Source: Paraliomyxa sp041600735 | GTDB taxonomy: Bacteria > Myxococcota_A > Polyangia > Nannocystales > Nannocystaceae | Assembly: GCA_041600735.1 (NCBI GenBank) | Contig: JBFIJN010000003.1 | Coordinates: 1 to 60,893, forward strand | Direction: 5' to 3' | Length of the DNA: 60,893 bases | Shown: in pieces, positions 52,948 through 60,893 of the stretch | Numbering within the stretch: the first letter of the stretch is position 1 | Layout: each line of letters begins with the position of its first letter | Made by a program: the position numbers and the translations under genes | Notes under the pieces: model-generated | The model's database searches: none | Told to the model about the DNA's origin: nothing | The model's input: the letters and a program-made list of their open reading frames with translations, nothing else

Positions 52948-53382
52948 GTGGCCTCCACGCTCACGGTCTTCCTCGATCGCTATCGCCGTGCCCTCGCCGC
53001 GGAGGACGTCGACGCGCTCGTCGAGCTCGTTCACGTGCCGTGCCTCATCATGGGACCGCAGGTACACGCGGTGCTGTCCCAAGAGGAGCTGCGAGCGGCG
53101 CTCACGCAGCAGCTCGCGCACCAGCGCGAGGTCGGCGTGGCCCGGGCCAGCTTCGCCGTGCTCGGCCACCGCCGCATCGAGGCCCGCTACCTCACCGTCG
53201 ACGTGGGCTGGGAGATGTTCGATCCCGAGGGCACGCTCGTCTGGGAATTCTCGGTGATGTACACGCTCACCGCCCCCGAGCGCGGCTGGCGGATCGTGGC
53301 AATCGCCCCGCTCGAGCCCGGGCTGAGCGCGACCAATCCCACGGGTGCGCACGCGACCCTGCTCGCAGGGCGCGAGCGCTAG
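52948..53382 (+). CDS. NTF2/SnoaL-like protein
   Basis: 144 residues from GTG 52948; an ATG at 52831 in the same frame would add a charged, low-complexity leader that overlaps the Nudix start. The pattern LTVFLDRYRRALAAEDVDAL - VPCLIMGPQVHAVLSQEELR - VARASFAVLGHRRIEARYLT - VVWEFSVMYTLTAPERGWRIVAI-like strands fits the cone-shaped NTF2 fold. Such small proteins are enzymes or binding domains. A TAGAAC near-match box ends eight bases before the GTG. Convergent with the FG-GAP lipoprotein. Confidence 0.75.
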   Translation: MASTLTVFLDRYRRALAAEDVDALVELVHVPCLIMGPQVHAVLSQEELRAALTQQLAHQREVGVARASFAVLGHRRIEARYLTVDVGWEMFDPEGTLVWEFSVMYTLTAPERGWRIVAIAPLEPGLSATNPTGAHATLLAGRER

Positions 53383-53391
53383 TCCCGTGGA

Positions 53392-54837
53392 TCACGGCTC
53401 GGTGCGCGACACGCCAAAGCTGCCGCTGGGCCCGATTGCGAACAAGATGTCGGTCAGCGTGTCGCCATCGAAGTCGGCGCCCTCCATGTCGACCATGCCG
53501 CTGTGCAACGCAAAGCTCTGCGGCGCAGCCTGGCCGCCCATGCCATCGCTCGGGTAGATCGTGAGCTCGTCGAACATCAGCGGCGCCGTGCGGGTGAAGA
53601 CATCCGCATTGCAGTCGGCGTTGGCATCACCCACGACCACGTAGCGCCCCACCAGCGGCACTGGGTCTGGGTTGAACGTGCCATCCCCCACCCCCGCGAG
53701 CACGTGCACCTCGTTCTCCAGGCTGTCCGCCACGAGGATGTCGGGAATGCCATCGAGCGTCACGTCGCCGACCGCGATGTCGTTGGGCCCGAACGCCGAG
53801 GTCGCAACGGGCGCGGTGCTCGGAGCCAGCAGCGTGCCGCCGTCGTTGAGGAACACGGCCACCGTCTGGGTGAAGGCCACCGCGACATCGAGATCGCCGT
53901 CGCCATCGAAGTCGTAGATCGCGAGGTCGCGACCATTGACCAGCGCCGGATCCGAGGAGGTCGCCGACATGCCGAACGCGCCGTTGCCGAGCCCGTAGTG
54001 CACCGTCACCCCGAGCGCATCGGCCACCACCGCGTCATTGAGCAGGTCCCCATCGAGGTCGCCCACCACCACCGCATTGGGAGCCGTGGGCAGCGCGGTC
54101 ACGATCGGAAACCCGAACGCCCCGCCTCCGTCGTTGGCGAGCACCAGCAGGCTGGGCGGCGAGGAGAACGCCACCACGGCATCGACCCATGCATCGCCGT
54201 CCATCACACCCACCGCAACGTCTCGCGAGCCCGTGTCGGCCCCCATCACCAGCGTGTAGCTGTCCTCGACGCTGAGATTGCCGAGCCCGTTGTTGAGCGC
54301 CACCGTGAGCGCGGCCGGGAATTCCACCAGCACCAGCGCATCGGGATCGCCATCGTCGTCGAGGTCACCGGCCCACACCCGCGTGGCAAACGTCCCGGCG
54401 TCGTGAAGCGGCGGCTGCGTCTCGTAGCAGACCTCGCCCGCCACCACGACCCCGTCGTTGCACGCCTGATCACCGTCGGGATAGGTGGGCATGCACTCGA
54501 GCTCGCCTCCGCTCGTGCCGCTACCTTCTGCGGTCGTCCCCAGCTCCCCCGACGAGCCGCTGGTGGTGCTCCCCGGCTCGCCCGACGAGCTGTCCGCGGG
54601 ACCGGTGCTGCTCGACTCGGCCGAGAGTCCCACCGTCGTGTCGGCCGCGCCCGTCGTCGACGACGAGCCCAGCCCGGACGAGGACGAGCTCGAGCCCGAG
54701 ACCCCGCCGGTGCTCGACTCCGTCGTCATCGCGCTCGCCGTCGTACCGGAAGACGAAGATGAGCCGCTGGCATCCAGAGCATCATCCGCACAGCCGAGCA
54801 GGGAGCACATGATCACGATCGACGGTCGCACACGCAT
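53392..54837 (-). CDS. FG-GAP/VCBS repeat lipoprotein
   Basis: 481 residues. Lipobox IMCSLLGC (Cys16), then a striking Ser/Thr/Gly/Glu linker of about 95 residues. A Cys-containing MPTYPDGDQACNDGVVVAGEVC segment is followed by about six FG-GAP blades with calcium loops: AGDLDDDGDPDALVLVEF, VGDLDGDLLNDAVVAD, IYDFDGDGDLDVAVAF, VGDVTLDGIPDILVAD, VGDANADCNADVF and GADFDGDTLTDILFAIG. The fold is an integrin-alpha-like seven-bladed propeller. A surface-displayed adhesive or scaffold protein is likely. A TAGGAT box is nine bases before the ATG. Confidence 0.88.
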   Translation of the reverse strand: MRVRPSIVIMCSLLGCADDALDASGSSSSSGTTASAMTTESSTGGVSGSSSSSSGLGSSSTTGAADTTVGLSAESSSTGPADSSSGEPGSTTSGSSGELGTTAEGSGTSGGELECMPTYPDGDQACNDGVVVAGEVCYETQPPLHDAGTFATRVWAGDLDDDGDPDALVLVEFPAALTVALNNGLGNLSVEDSYTLVMGADTGSRDVAVGVMDGDAWVDAVVAFSSPPSLLVLANDGGGAFGFPIVTALPTAPNAVVVGDLDGDLLNDAVVADALGVTVHYGLGNGAFGMSATSSDPALVNGRDLAIYDFDGDGDLDVAVAFTQTVAVFLNDGGTLLAPSTAPVATSAFGPNDIAVGDVTLDGIPDILVADSLENEVHVLAGVGDGTFNPDPVPLVGRYVVVGDANADCNADVFTRTAPLMFDELTIYPSDGMGGQAAPQSFALHSGMVDMEGADFDGDTLTDILFAIGPSGSFGVSRTEP

Positions 54838-54846
54838 GGTGGGCCA

Positions 54847-54852
54847 ATCCTA
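54847..54852 (-). promoter_or_regulatory. TAGGAT box, leaderless start at 54837
   Basis: On the minus strand TAGGAT ends nine bases before the ATG with no Shine-Dalgarno. It is the same hexamer as before the outer-membrane protein at 15318. Confidence 0.55.
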
Positions 54853-54963
54853 CCAGTCCCATCGGTCGCTGAAGGAAGTCCTCGTGCCCCACGTCGGTGC
54901 TTCGCATTGCCGCGCCGCTTGGGCGCAGGCGCTGGGCGATCGCGACATCGATGCCAGAGCAGC

Positions 54964-55074
54964 GGGACGCGAGCGTCCCACCGATTCCCGACCGCCTGGG
55001 CCAAACCCCCGGAATTGCAGTCGGCTTGGTGTTTGCACTGACAGGGGCGGCCTGCGGGAGCCTCGGACGCTCCC
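54964..55074. promoter_or_regulatory. two short inverted repeats in a divergent intergenic region
   Basis: In the 274 bases between the FG-GAP lipoprotein and the DUF2330 gene there are GGGACGC-GA-GCGTCCC (54964-54979) and GGGAGC-7 bases-GCTCCC (55056-55074). They may be operators or chance GC-rich pairs. No TANNNT box precedes the DUF2330 start. Confidence 0.3.
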
Positions 55075-55111
55075 ACCACCCTTGTTTTCCTTGGCTTGGA
55101 GACGACCGAAT

Positions 55112-56917
55112 ATGCGCTCGATCGAAACGACTGCGCTCGCCCTCGGCATGGGCGGGCTCCTGGCCGTGATCGCCCCTCAACCCGCACAAGCGTGCGGAGG
55201 GACCTTCTGCGATGCCGGGCCCGCCGTGATGGACCCCGAGGCGATGCCCATCGATCAGACGGGCGAGACCATCCTCTTCGTCGTGGGCGACACCCACGTC
55301 GAAGCGCACATCCAGATCCAGTACGACCCCGAGTCGGGCGCGGAGCGCTTTGCCTGGATCATCCCCGTGCTGGGCACGGCGCCCGAGTTCTCGGTGGGCT
55401 CGCAGCGCTTGTTCGTCGGGCTCCAGAATTCCACCGTCCCCAGCTACGGCTACACCAACGACGTCGACTCGTGTGGGGGTAACGGCGGCGGCGACTTCGA
55501 TGACGGCGACTATGGTGGGTATTGCGACGGTTCTGGCGGCGACGGAGCCGCGGGCACGAGCGCTGCCGATGGCGGCGACGGTGGCGACGACGGCGGGACC
55601 ACTGGCGGAGGCGTCGAGGTGGTCGCGCAGGACACGGTGGGGGCCTTCGACATCGTGGTCCTGCAAGCGCTGACCGCCGAAGATCTGATGACTTGGCTGG
55701 GCGACAACGAGTTCTTCCAGGACCCGCTCGCCACCCCGATCCTGCAGGAGTACATCGAGCAGGGCGCGCTGTTTGCCGCCGTGCGCCTGGGCACTGGCGC
55801 GGGCATCGGCGAGATTCACCCGATCACGATGCGCTACGAGGGCACCGAGCCGTGTGTGCCCATTCGCCTCACTGGCATCGCCGCCAGCGAGGACATGGAC
55901 ATCCGCACGTTCTTCTTGTCGAGCGCGCGGGTCGTCCCCACCAACTATCGCGAGGTCGAGCTCAACCCGCTCAAGCTCGACTGGATCAATCTGGCCAGCA
56001 ACTACAAGGAAGTGGTGACGATGGCCATCGACACCCCGCTGGTGAATGGCCACGGCTTCGTCACCGAGTACGTGGGCCCGAGCGCCGTCGTGCCGCGCGA
56101 TGGCCTGGTCGACGAGCGCTGGGATCACGCCGTGTTCGCGTCCGCCACCGCGCTCGACGCCCCCTCGCTGCTCGCGGCCCAGGGCCTGATCGCGTGCGAG
56201 GCCGGCGAGTGCACGTTCTTCCACCCGCTGATCCAGGGGATCATGGCCAACTTCCTGCCCGTGCCCGACGGGGTGGACCGTGACGACTTCTACGGCTGCA
56301 TCGAGTGCTACGAAGACCAAGTCGACCTCGCGGCCTGGGACGGCCCCCAGTTCGCACGGACCCTGCGCGAGCGCGTGGTCGTCCCCGGCCAGCACGCGCA
56401 GGCGATCCTCGAGGCGAACCCCGTCGTCACCCGGCTCTACACCACGATCTCGCCCCACGAGATGACGCTCGACCCCACCTTCCACGTGGGCCCCGCCGAG
56501 TACGCCGAGAAGGACGACACCGCCGTGACCTCGAGCCGCCACTTCGCCTGCGGCGGCAGCGTAGACATGCAGCTGGCCCGGAGCGCACGCAACGTCAAGC
56601 TCGCGGTGCTCGATCAGTGGCCCAACATCGCCCCCGACGAGATGCCGTGGGCCGAGCGCGTGACCGAGCACGTCATCGACGGGGCGCCCGTCGTGCTCAT
56701 CGACAACACCCCGCTCATCGACGAGCTCCTCGCGGAGTGGAACAGCACCAGCTTCACCCGCGCATTCTCCTGCGACGACGGTGGCTCGAGCGACGGCGCC
56801 GGGGCTGATGGAGGCACGGGCGGCTGCGGATGCCGCTCGGAGGGCGACAACCGCCCGAGCTGGTCGCTGGCGCTGCTGGCCCTCGGCCTCGGCGCGCTCC
56901 GCCGCCGCCGCGGCTGA
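55112..56917 (+). CDS. DUF2330 exported protein with MYXO-CTERM-like tail
   Basis: 601 residues from ATG 55112, with GGAG about 12 bases upstream. The signal peptide ends near QPAQA, directly before CGGTFCDAGP, the hallmark N-terminus of DUF2330 proteins. Further family-like segments: TGETILFVVGDTHVEAHIQI, FAWIIPVLGTAPEFSVGS and IHPITMRYEGTEPCVPIRLTG. A Gly/Asp-rich low-complexity insert lies at about 125-170. The C-terminus (GGCGCRSEGD, hydrophobic WSLALLALGLGAL, RRRRG) has the Cys-hydrophobic-Arg layout of MYXO-CTERM sorting signals, which place proteins on the myxobacterial surface after processing. Role of DUF2330 unknown. Confidence 0.87.
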   Translation: MRSIETTALALGMGGLLAVIAPQPAQACGGTFCDAGPAVMDPEAMPIDQTGETILFVVGDTHVEAHIQIQYDPESGAERFAWIIPVLGTAPEFSVGSQRLFVGLQNSTVPSYGYTNDVDSCGGNGGGDFDDGDYGGYCDGSGGDGAAGTSAADGGDGGDDGGTTGGGVEVVAQDTVGAFDIVVLQALTAEDLMTWLGDNEFFQDPLATPILQEYIEQGALFAAVRLGTGAGIGEIHPITMRYEGTEPCVPIRLTGIAASEDMDIRTFFLSSARVVPTNYREVELNPLKLDWINLASNYKEVVTMAIDTPLVNGHGFVTEYVGPSAVVPRDGLVDERWDHAVFASATALDAPSLLAAQGLIACEAGECTFFHPLIQGIMANFLPVPDGVDRDDFYGCIECYEDQVDLAAWDGPQFARTLRERVVVPGQHAQAILEANPVVTRLYTTISPHEMTLDPTFHVGPAEYAEKDDTAVTSSRHFACGGSVDMQLARSARNVKLAVLDQWPNIAPDEMPWAERVTEHVIDGAPVVLIDNTPLIDELLAEWNSTSFTRAFSCDDGGSSDGAGADGGTGGCGCRSEGDNRPSWSLALLALGLGALRRRRG

Positions 56918-56931
56918 GCGGGGCGGCAGGT

Positions 56932-56937
56932 TACGCT
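56932..56937 (+). promoter_or_regulatory. TACGCT box, leaderless start at 56944
   Basis: TACGCT ends six bases before the ATG with no Shine-Dalgarno. The previous stop is only 14 bases upstream of the box. Confidence 0.5.
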
Positions 56938-56943
56938 GCCCGC

Positions 56944-57468
56944 ATGACCCCGTCATCGCAGGAGAGCTGCACGGCACTCTGGCACTTCGCCGTGCAGGCC
57001 TACGCGCGCCCGGGCGTCGCGGCCTCGTGCCTGCAGCTGCAAGACGCGCACGGCCTCGACGTCGACGTGCTGCTCGCCTGCACCTGGCTGGCCTCGCTCG
57101 GAGTGGCGCTCGATCGCGAAGGACTCGAGCGCTTGCTCGGCGCCGCGGCTCCGCCCCATGCTCGCGTGCTCGAGCTGCGATCGCTGCGGCGCGCGCTGGG
57201 CTCGGATCGCGAGCACGACCCGCGCTGGCAGGCGACGTACGAGCACTTGCTCGCGGCCGAGCTCGCGGCGGAGCGCGTGGAGCTGGACTCCATCGAGGCC
57301 GCCCTCTCCCCGCTGCTCGCCGCTGCGACCGCTACCCTCGAGCCCGCCGAGCTCGCGCTCGCGAACCTGCGGCGCTACGCCGCCCGCCACGGCCCAGCGT
57401 CGTGCGATCCGCCGCTGGTGACCCTCGTGGAGCGTGTTCTTCCCCGCTCGGACCCCGCCCGCGACTGA
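56944..57468 (+). CDS. TIGR02444/DUF2390-like protein
   Basis: 174 residues, all helical, cytoplasmic. The N-terminus (LWHFAVQAYARPGVAASCLQLQDAHGLDVDVLLACTWLA) matches the TIGR02444 family, where a Trp-x-Phe-x-x-x-x-Tyr helix is followed by a Cys-x-x-Leu-Gln-Asp segment. The rest is a helix bundle (ARVLELRSLRRALGSDREHD, ERVELDSIEAALSPLLA). The family is conserved in proteobacteria but has no known function. It lies between the DUF2330 and tyrosine-kinase genes and has its own start-proximal box. Confidence 0.8.
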   Translation: MTPSSQESCTALWHFAVQAYARPGVAASCLQLQDAHGLDVDVLLACTWLASLGVALDREGLERLLGAAAPPHARVLELRSLRRALGSDREHDPRWQATYEHLLAAELAAERVELDSIEAALSPLLAAATATLEPAELALANLRRYAARHGPASCDPPLVTLVERVLPRSDPARD

Positions 57469-57614
57469 CGCCGAGCGATTCCCTCGTGCACGCCAGGGCA
57501 CCCGTGGCCCCCGCATATCGCGGTGCACGAGGCAAGAAACGCGATCTTCGCCTTCCCGCTCGCGCGCGCGCGGTCGAAGCCTGCGACAAACCTGGAGCGG
57601 CGGGACCCCACTGC

Positions 57615-57620
57615 TAAGCT
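57615..57620 (+). promoter_or_regulatory. TAAGCT box before the tyrosine-kinase gene
   Basis: TAAGCT ends 11 bases before the ATG at 57632, the widest spacing in the set. No Shine-Dalgarno is visible. A leader of a few bases is possible. Confidence 0.45.
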
Positions 57621-57631
57621 GTCTGCTCCCA

Positions 57632-59884
57632 ATGGCTCGCACCCCGCAGCTCGCGGTCGGCCCTCCGCCGCCGCGCCCCGAGGAAGAGGCCGCCCACGCC
57701 GACGTACTGGCGCAGGCGCTGCGCCTGCTGGGGATCCTGCGCCGACGGTGGCTGGTGCTCGCGGTCACCACCACGCTGTGCCTGGCCGCGGCCGCGCTCG
57801 CGATCATGCTGCTGCAGCCGCGCTGGAAGGCGACCGCGAGCGTGGTGCTGCACATGTCGGGGCCGCAGGTGCTCGACAAGGTCAAGGGCGTGGCCGAAGA
57901 CTCCGAGGGCCGCGTGCTGGGCTATCGCGAGTACTACCAGACCCAGCGCACCATCATGCAGAGCCGCGCGGTGGCCGAGCGCGCGCTCGCCGAGCTCGGC
58001 CTCGCCAAGGACCCGGTGTTCCTGGGGATCGCCAATGTGGAGTCCGAGGTCGAGCGTGCGGCGCTCGCCGATCAGATCGATCCGGTGCAGCGGCTGCGCG
58101 ACATCACCTTCGTACAAGAGGTCCGCAACTCGCGGGTCGTCGAGATCTCGGCCGAGTACCCCGATGCCACGGTCGCCGCCGAGATCTCCAATGCGATCGC
58201 CGACGCCTACATCGAGCACGTGAAGCGCAGCCGCTCGCGGGTGGGCGACGAGGCCAAGGACAACATCACGATCGAGCGCGCCAAGGCGCTCGACGAGGTC
58301 CACACGGCCGAGAAGGCGCTCGAGGACTTCAAGCGAGATCACGAGATCACCTCGATCTCGCTGTCGGATCGACAGAACGTGATCACGCAAGACGTGCTCA
58401 CTCTCAGCACGCGGGCCAAGGACGCCGAGGCCAAGCGCATCGAGATCCAGAACCTGCTGGTGCAGGCCAAGCAGCTCCACGACAAGCGCGATCTCGCCGC
58501 GGCCAGCATGCTGCGCGAGGAGGACCGCACCCTGTTCGAGCGCCTCCGCCAGGAGCAGATCGACGCCGAGACCGCGTTCAACGACGTCGACGAGGAGTAC
58601 GGACCCAAGCACGAGGAGCACCGCAAGGCCAAGCGACGCCTCGACATGGTCAACACCAAGATCGAGCGCGAGGCCAAGAGCCTGGTCGCTTCGCTCGAGT
58701 CGCAGCTGGCGGCCGCGCGCGGCACCGAGCGTGATCTCGGCGGGGCGCTGCGGCGCGAGAACGAGAAGGCGCTCGGCCTCGGACAGCTCGAGCGCGGCTA
58801 TCGAGAGCTCGAGCGCGAGGCGACCGCGGCAGCCGAGGACTACCTGCTCGTCGCCCGGCGCGACACCGAGATCGCGATCACCAACCGCGTCGAGGCCGAG
58901 GGCATCGAGATCCTCGACCGCGCCACCGTGCCCACGCTGGCCGTGTTCCCGCCCAAGCTCTTGCTGCTCGCGCTGGGGCTCGTGGGCGGGCTGGGGCTGG
59001 GGGCGCTCCTGGCGATCAGCATCGACTTTCGCGACCACCGCATCCGCGGGCTGCTCGACCTCGAGCGCGCGCTGGCCGGGTTTGGGCTGCCGGTGCTGGG
59101 GCAGCTGCCGCTGCTACCCGCCGACAATCGGCTGGGCATGGGCAACGTGCGGGCGCAGCGACGCCAGCGCGATCTCTACGCGCACCTCTATCCGCAGTCG
59201 CTCATGGCCGAGCGCTGCCGAGGCGTCCGCACCTCGCTCACGTTTGCGCAGGGTCGCGAGCCGCTGGGCAGCATCATGATCACCTCGCCCAGCTCCTCGG
59301 AGGGCAAGAGCTCCACGGCGATGAACCTGGCGCTCTCGTTCTGCCAGGCCAACAAGAAGGTCGTGCTCATCGATGCCGATCTGCGGCGGCCGCGGCTGCA
59401 CCACATCTTCCCCGGGCCGGTGGAGAACGAGGAGCTGGGGCTCTCCGCGTTGCTGGCCGAGCGCGCCGACCTCGACAAGGCGCTGCTGCGCTCGCCCGAC
59501 GATGCCCCCGAGAACCTGTGGGTGCTGCCGTGCGGCGAGATCCCCGGCAACCCCGCCGAGCTGCTCGAAGGCCCGGGCTTTCGTCGCCTGCTCGGCGAGC
59601 TGAAGGAGCGCTTCGACCTCGTGGTGATCGACAGCCCGCCCGTGCTCCCGGTCACCGATCCGCTGATCTTGGCCGGGCAGGCCGATGCGGTGGTGGTCGT
59701 GACGCGCTGCGACTCCACCACGCGCGGCGAGCTGCACCGCGCGCTCACGCAGCTCGGGCAAGCCGACGCCAACCTGATGGGGGTGATCCTCAACGAGGTC
59801 GACACCCGCCAGGAGCGCTACGACTACGGCGGCGACTACTACACGTACCGCGCGCCCGCGACCGGCTCCGATCCTGCCGCCTAG
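57632..59884 (+). CDS. Wzc-type polysaccharide copolymerase / BY-kinase
   Basis: 750 residues. First membrane span at about 38-62 (WLVLAVTTTLCLAAAALAIML), a large periplasmic coiled-coil domain (about 65-440; LDEVHTAEKALEDFKRDHE, AKRRLDMVNTKIEREAKSL), and a second span at about 445-468 (LLLLALGLVGGLGLGALLAI) preceded by a Pro-rich motif (TVPTLAVFPPK). The cytoplasmic kinase follows: Walker A' SSSEGKSSTAMN with Lys559, Walker A/B VVLIDADLRRPRLH, and VVIDSPPVLPVTD. The C-terminus has a short tyrosine cluster (YDYGGDYYTY), the usual autophosphorylation site. Such proteins set chain length and export of exopolysaccharide or capsule. No wza, wzx or glycosyltransferase genes are in this window. The earlier part of the open frame lacks family similarity. 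Confidence 0.93.
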   Translation: MARTPQLAVGPPPPRPEEEAAHADVLAQALRLLGILRRRWLVLAVTTTLCLAAAALAIMLLQPRWKATASVVLHMSGPQVLDKVKGVAEDSEGRVLGYREYYQTQRTIMQSRAVAERALAELGLAKDPVFLGIANVESEVERAALADQIDPVQRLRDITFVQEVRNSRVVEISAEYPDATVAAEISNAIADAYIEHVKRSRSRVGDEAKDNITIERAKALDEVHTAEKALEDFKRDHEITSISLSDRQNVITQDVLTLSTRAKDAEAKRIEIQNLLVQAKQLHDKRDLAAASMLREEDRTLFERLRQEQIDAETAFNDVDEEYGPKHEEHRKAKRRLDMVNTKIEREAKSLVASLESQLAAARGTERDLGGALRRENEKALGLGQLERGYRELEREATAAAEDYLLVARRDTEIAITNRVEAEGIEILDRATVPTLAVFPPKLLLLALGLVGGLGLGALLAISIDFRDHRIRGLLDLERALAGFGLPVLGQLPLLPADNRLGMGNVRAQRRQRDLYAHLYPQSLMAERCRGVRTSLTFAQGREPLGSIMITSPSSSEGKSSTAMNLALSFCQANKKVVLIDADLRRPRLHHIFPGPVENEELGLSALLAERADLDKALLRSPDDAPENLWVLPCGEIPGNPAELLEGPGFRRLLGELKERFDLVVIDSPPVLPVTDPLILAGQADAVVVVTRCDSTTRGELHRALTQLGQADANLMGVILNEVDTRQERYDYGGDYYTYRAPATGSDPAA

Positions 59885-59914
59885 CGCCGGCCGAAGCGCG
59901 GGCCCAAGCTCAGG

Positions 59915-60676
59915 CTAGAACGCGGCTGCGAGCACGCCCACGGCCTTGAGCGTCATGTGGCCGCCGACGTAGAGCAGCCACACCAGCAGGCCCGTGCGCA
60001 GCGCGGGCGCGGGCACCACGACGGCGAGGTTGGCCCCCAGCACCGCGCCGAAGATCCCACCGCTCAGCAGCTTGAGCAGCAGCGCAGGGTCCCAGGATCC
60101 GAACGCGGCTTGCAGCGAGCCGCCGACCGCCGCCAGCGAGATCCCGAACAAGAGATCCGTGCCCACCACCTGGGCCACCGTGAGCGAGGTGAAGTGGAAC
60201 AGCGTGAGGGTGCCGAGCGCTCCGGCCCCGGCCGAGGAGAAGCCCACCTCGACGCCGATGGCTGCGGAGATCGGCGCGAGCCAGCGGCGGCGCTCCGGGG
60301 CGTCGACCGTCTCGGCATCGCGCCGACGCAGCAGCGAGAGCAAGGCCGAGACGATCACCACGAGGCCCACGAGCAACAGCACCACGCCGCGCAGCCGTCC
60401 GTGGTCGAGCACCTGCAGCAGCAGGCCGCCCACCAGCACCCCCGGCACTCCGCCGAGCGCCATGCGGCGGAACACGGCGAAGTCCACCTGGCGACGCGCG
60501 AGGTAGGAGACGATCGCGGGCAGCTTGACGATCGCGCCGAAGGCCAGCGCCGTTCCGACCGCGATCGCAGGCGGCACGTCGAACCACAGGATCAGCGCGG
60601 GGGCGGTGAGGGTGCCTGCACCCACGCCCGTGAGGCCGATGGCCATCGCGATGATGAGACCGAGAACGACTTCCAC
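59915..60676 (-). CDS. TSUP-family (TauE/SafE-type) membrane permease
   Basis: 253 residues from GTG 60676; a TTG four codons upstream (60688) is an alternative. About eight hydrophobic segments: LGLIIAMAIGLTGVGAGTL, AIAVGTALAFGAIVKLPAIV, GVPGVLVGGLLLQVL, GVVLLLVGLVVIVSALLSLL, then after a charged loop (RRRDAETVDAPERRRW) AAIGVEVGFSSAGAGALGTL and three more. The repeated G-x-G-G/A-G-T-L-T motif in both halves is typical of TauE/SafE proteins, which move sulfite, sulfoacetate or related organosulfur anions. Substrate here unknown. It is convergent with the tyrosine-kinase gene, 30 bases away. Confidence 0.88.
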   Translation of the reverse strand: MEVVLGLIIAMAIGLTGVGAGTLTAPALILWFDVPPAIAVGTALAFGAIVKLPAIVSYLARRQVDFAVFRRMALGGVPGVLVGGLLLQVLDHGRLRGVVLLLVGLVVIVSALLSLLRRRDAETVDAPERRRWLAPISAAIGVEVGFSSAGAGALGTLTLFHFTSLTVAQVVGTDLLFGISLAAVGGSLQAAFGSWDPALLLKLLSGGIFGAVLGANLAVVVPAPALRTGLLVWLLYVGGHMTLKAVGVLAAAF

Positions 60677-60791
60677 GTGCGAGAGCAAGCGTGGTCCAGG
60701 TGCGCAGTTATTTCAAACGATAAGAGCCGTATTAATGCCGAGGATCGGCGGTCCATGCGTGAAATCTCCTGAATTGTGCCCACAATCGCCA

Positions 60792-60841
60792 AAATACGGC
60801 ATCTTCCGTGTCGATTGAAATACGGTCGAATGCTGTAAAAT
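60792..60841 (+). promoter_or_regulatory. AT-rich promoter region with direct repeats
   Basis: The gap 60690-60878 is clearly richer in A and T than the rest of the window. It holds AAATACGG twice (60792-60799 and 60818-60825, 26 bases apart) and a TTGAAA (60815-60820) 15 bases before TAAAAT (60836-60841), a plausible though short-spaced sigma-70-type promoter for the gene starting at 60879. Confidence 0.5.
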
Positions 60842-60878
60842 AGAGTCTCTCGCGTTTGCTGCCAACCTAGGAGCCGCG

Positions 60879-60893
60879 ATGGACGAGGAGCTC
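60879..60893 (+). CDS. start of an unidentified gene, cut by window edge
   Basis: Only Met-Asp-Glu-Glu-Leu is visible. AGGAG lies five bases before the ATG, a good Shine-Dalgarno, and the start sits 37 bases after the TAAAAT box, so unlike many genes here it has a normal leader. Product unknown. Confidence 0.6.

Overview
The window is very GC-rich DNA with dense, mostly tightly packed genes on both strands and no rRNA, tRNA, CRISPR array, insertion sequence or phage gene that I could recognise. Several features point to a myxobacterium (Myxococcota), most likely the Nannocystaceae or a close relative. These are an AgmX/PglI C-terminal domain behind an FHA domain, a MYXO-CTERM-like tail, MopE-type Cys/Asp repeats, FecR and TPR anti-sigma-like proteins, and at least a dozen lipoproteins whose lipobox is followed by a Ser/Thr/Gly/Asp-rich linker. 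The placement is inference from gene content only.

Layout. 1-1.3 kb: 3' end of a PI-PLC-like gene and a lipoprotein. 1.5-4.5 kb: an overlapping trio of exported barrel-like protein, ECF sigma factor and FecR-type anti-sigma-like protein. 4.6-7.9 kb: M23 peptidase lipoprotein, GST and a membrane protein. 8.1-10.2 kb: FHA-AgmX protein. 10.4-15.3 kb (minus strand): a second barrel / ECF sigma / anti-sigma-like set inside a likely five-gene operon that begins with an outer-membrane protein and ends with a VWA lipoprotein. 15.5-24 kb: metabolic and housekeeping genes (glutaryl-CoA dehydrogenase, SspB-like ClpXP adaptor, GTP-dependent PEP carboxykinase) mixed with unknowns. 24.2-28.2 kb: a 1321-residue FecR/VIT/VWA/TPR lipoprotein. 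28-44 kb: SprT-like protein, hydrolase lipoprotein, release factor 3, a degenerate formylglycine-enzyme-like lipoprotein with a GST, a MopE-like protein, a large beta-propeller lipoprotein, GDPD, a RecQ helicase fused to a phosphoribosyltransferase-like domain, a gluzincin-like lipoprotein and TatD. 44-48.5 kb: two lipoproteins (repeat propeller, PHP hydrolase) and a broken ferritin-like lipoprotein gene. 48.5-60.9 kb: an 1132-residue unknown with a PcfJ-like patch, Nudix, NTF2-like, FG-GAP lipoprotein, DUF2330/MYXO-CTERM protein, TIGR02444 protein, a Wzc-type tyrosine kinase/copolymerase, a TSUP permease and the first codons of another gene.

How it works together. Much of the window encodes the cell envelope: surface lipoproteins, beta-propellers, outer-membrane barrels, peptidoglycan and exopolysaccharide functions, and two envelope-stress-type sigma modules that may sense barrel or envelope state.

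The most notable signals are these. (1) A TANNNT box lies 6-11 nt before the start codon of 16 genes that lack an obvious Shine-Dalgarno, suggesting widespread leaderless transcription; it also helps to choose starts. (2) Two barrel/ECF/anti-sigma cassettes share one architecture and the same 8-nt sigma/anti-sigma overlap. (3) A near-perfect 121-bp inverted duplication of the PHP gene's 3' end sits inside, and has destroyed, a ferritin-like lipoprotein gene. (4) A RecQ-phosphoribosyltransferase fusion.
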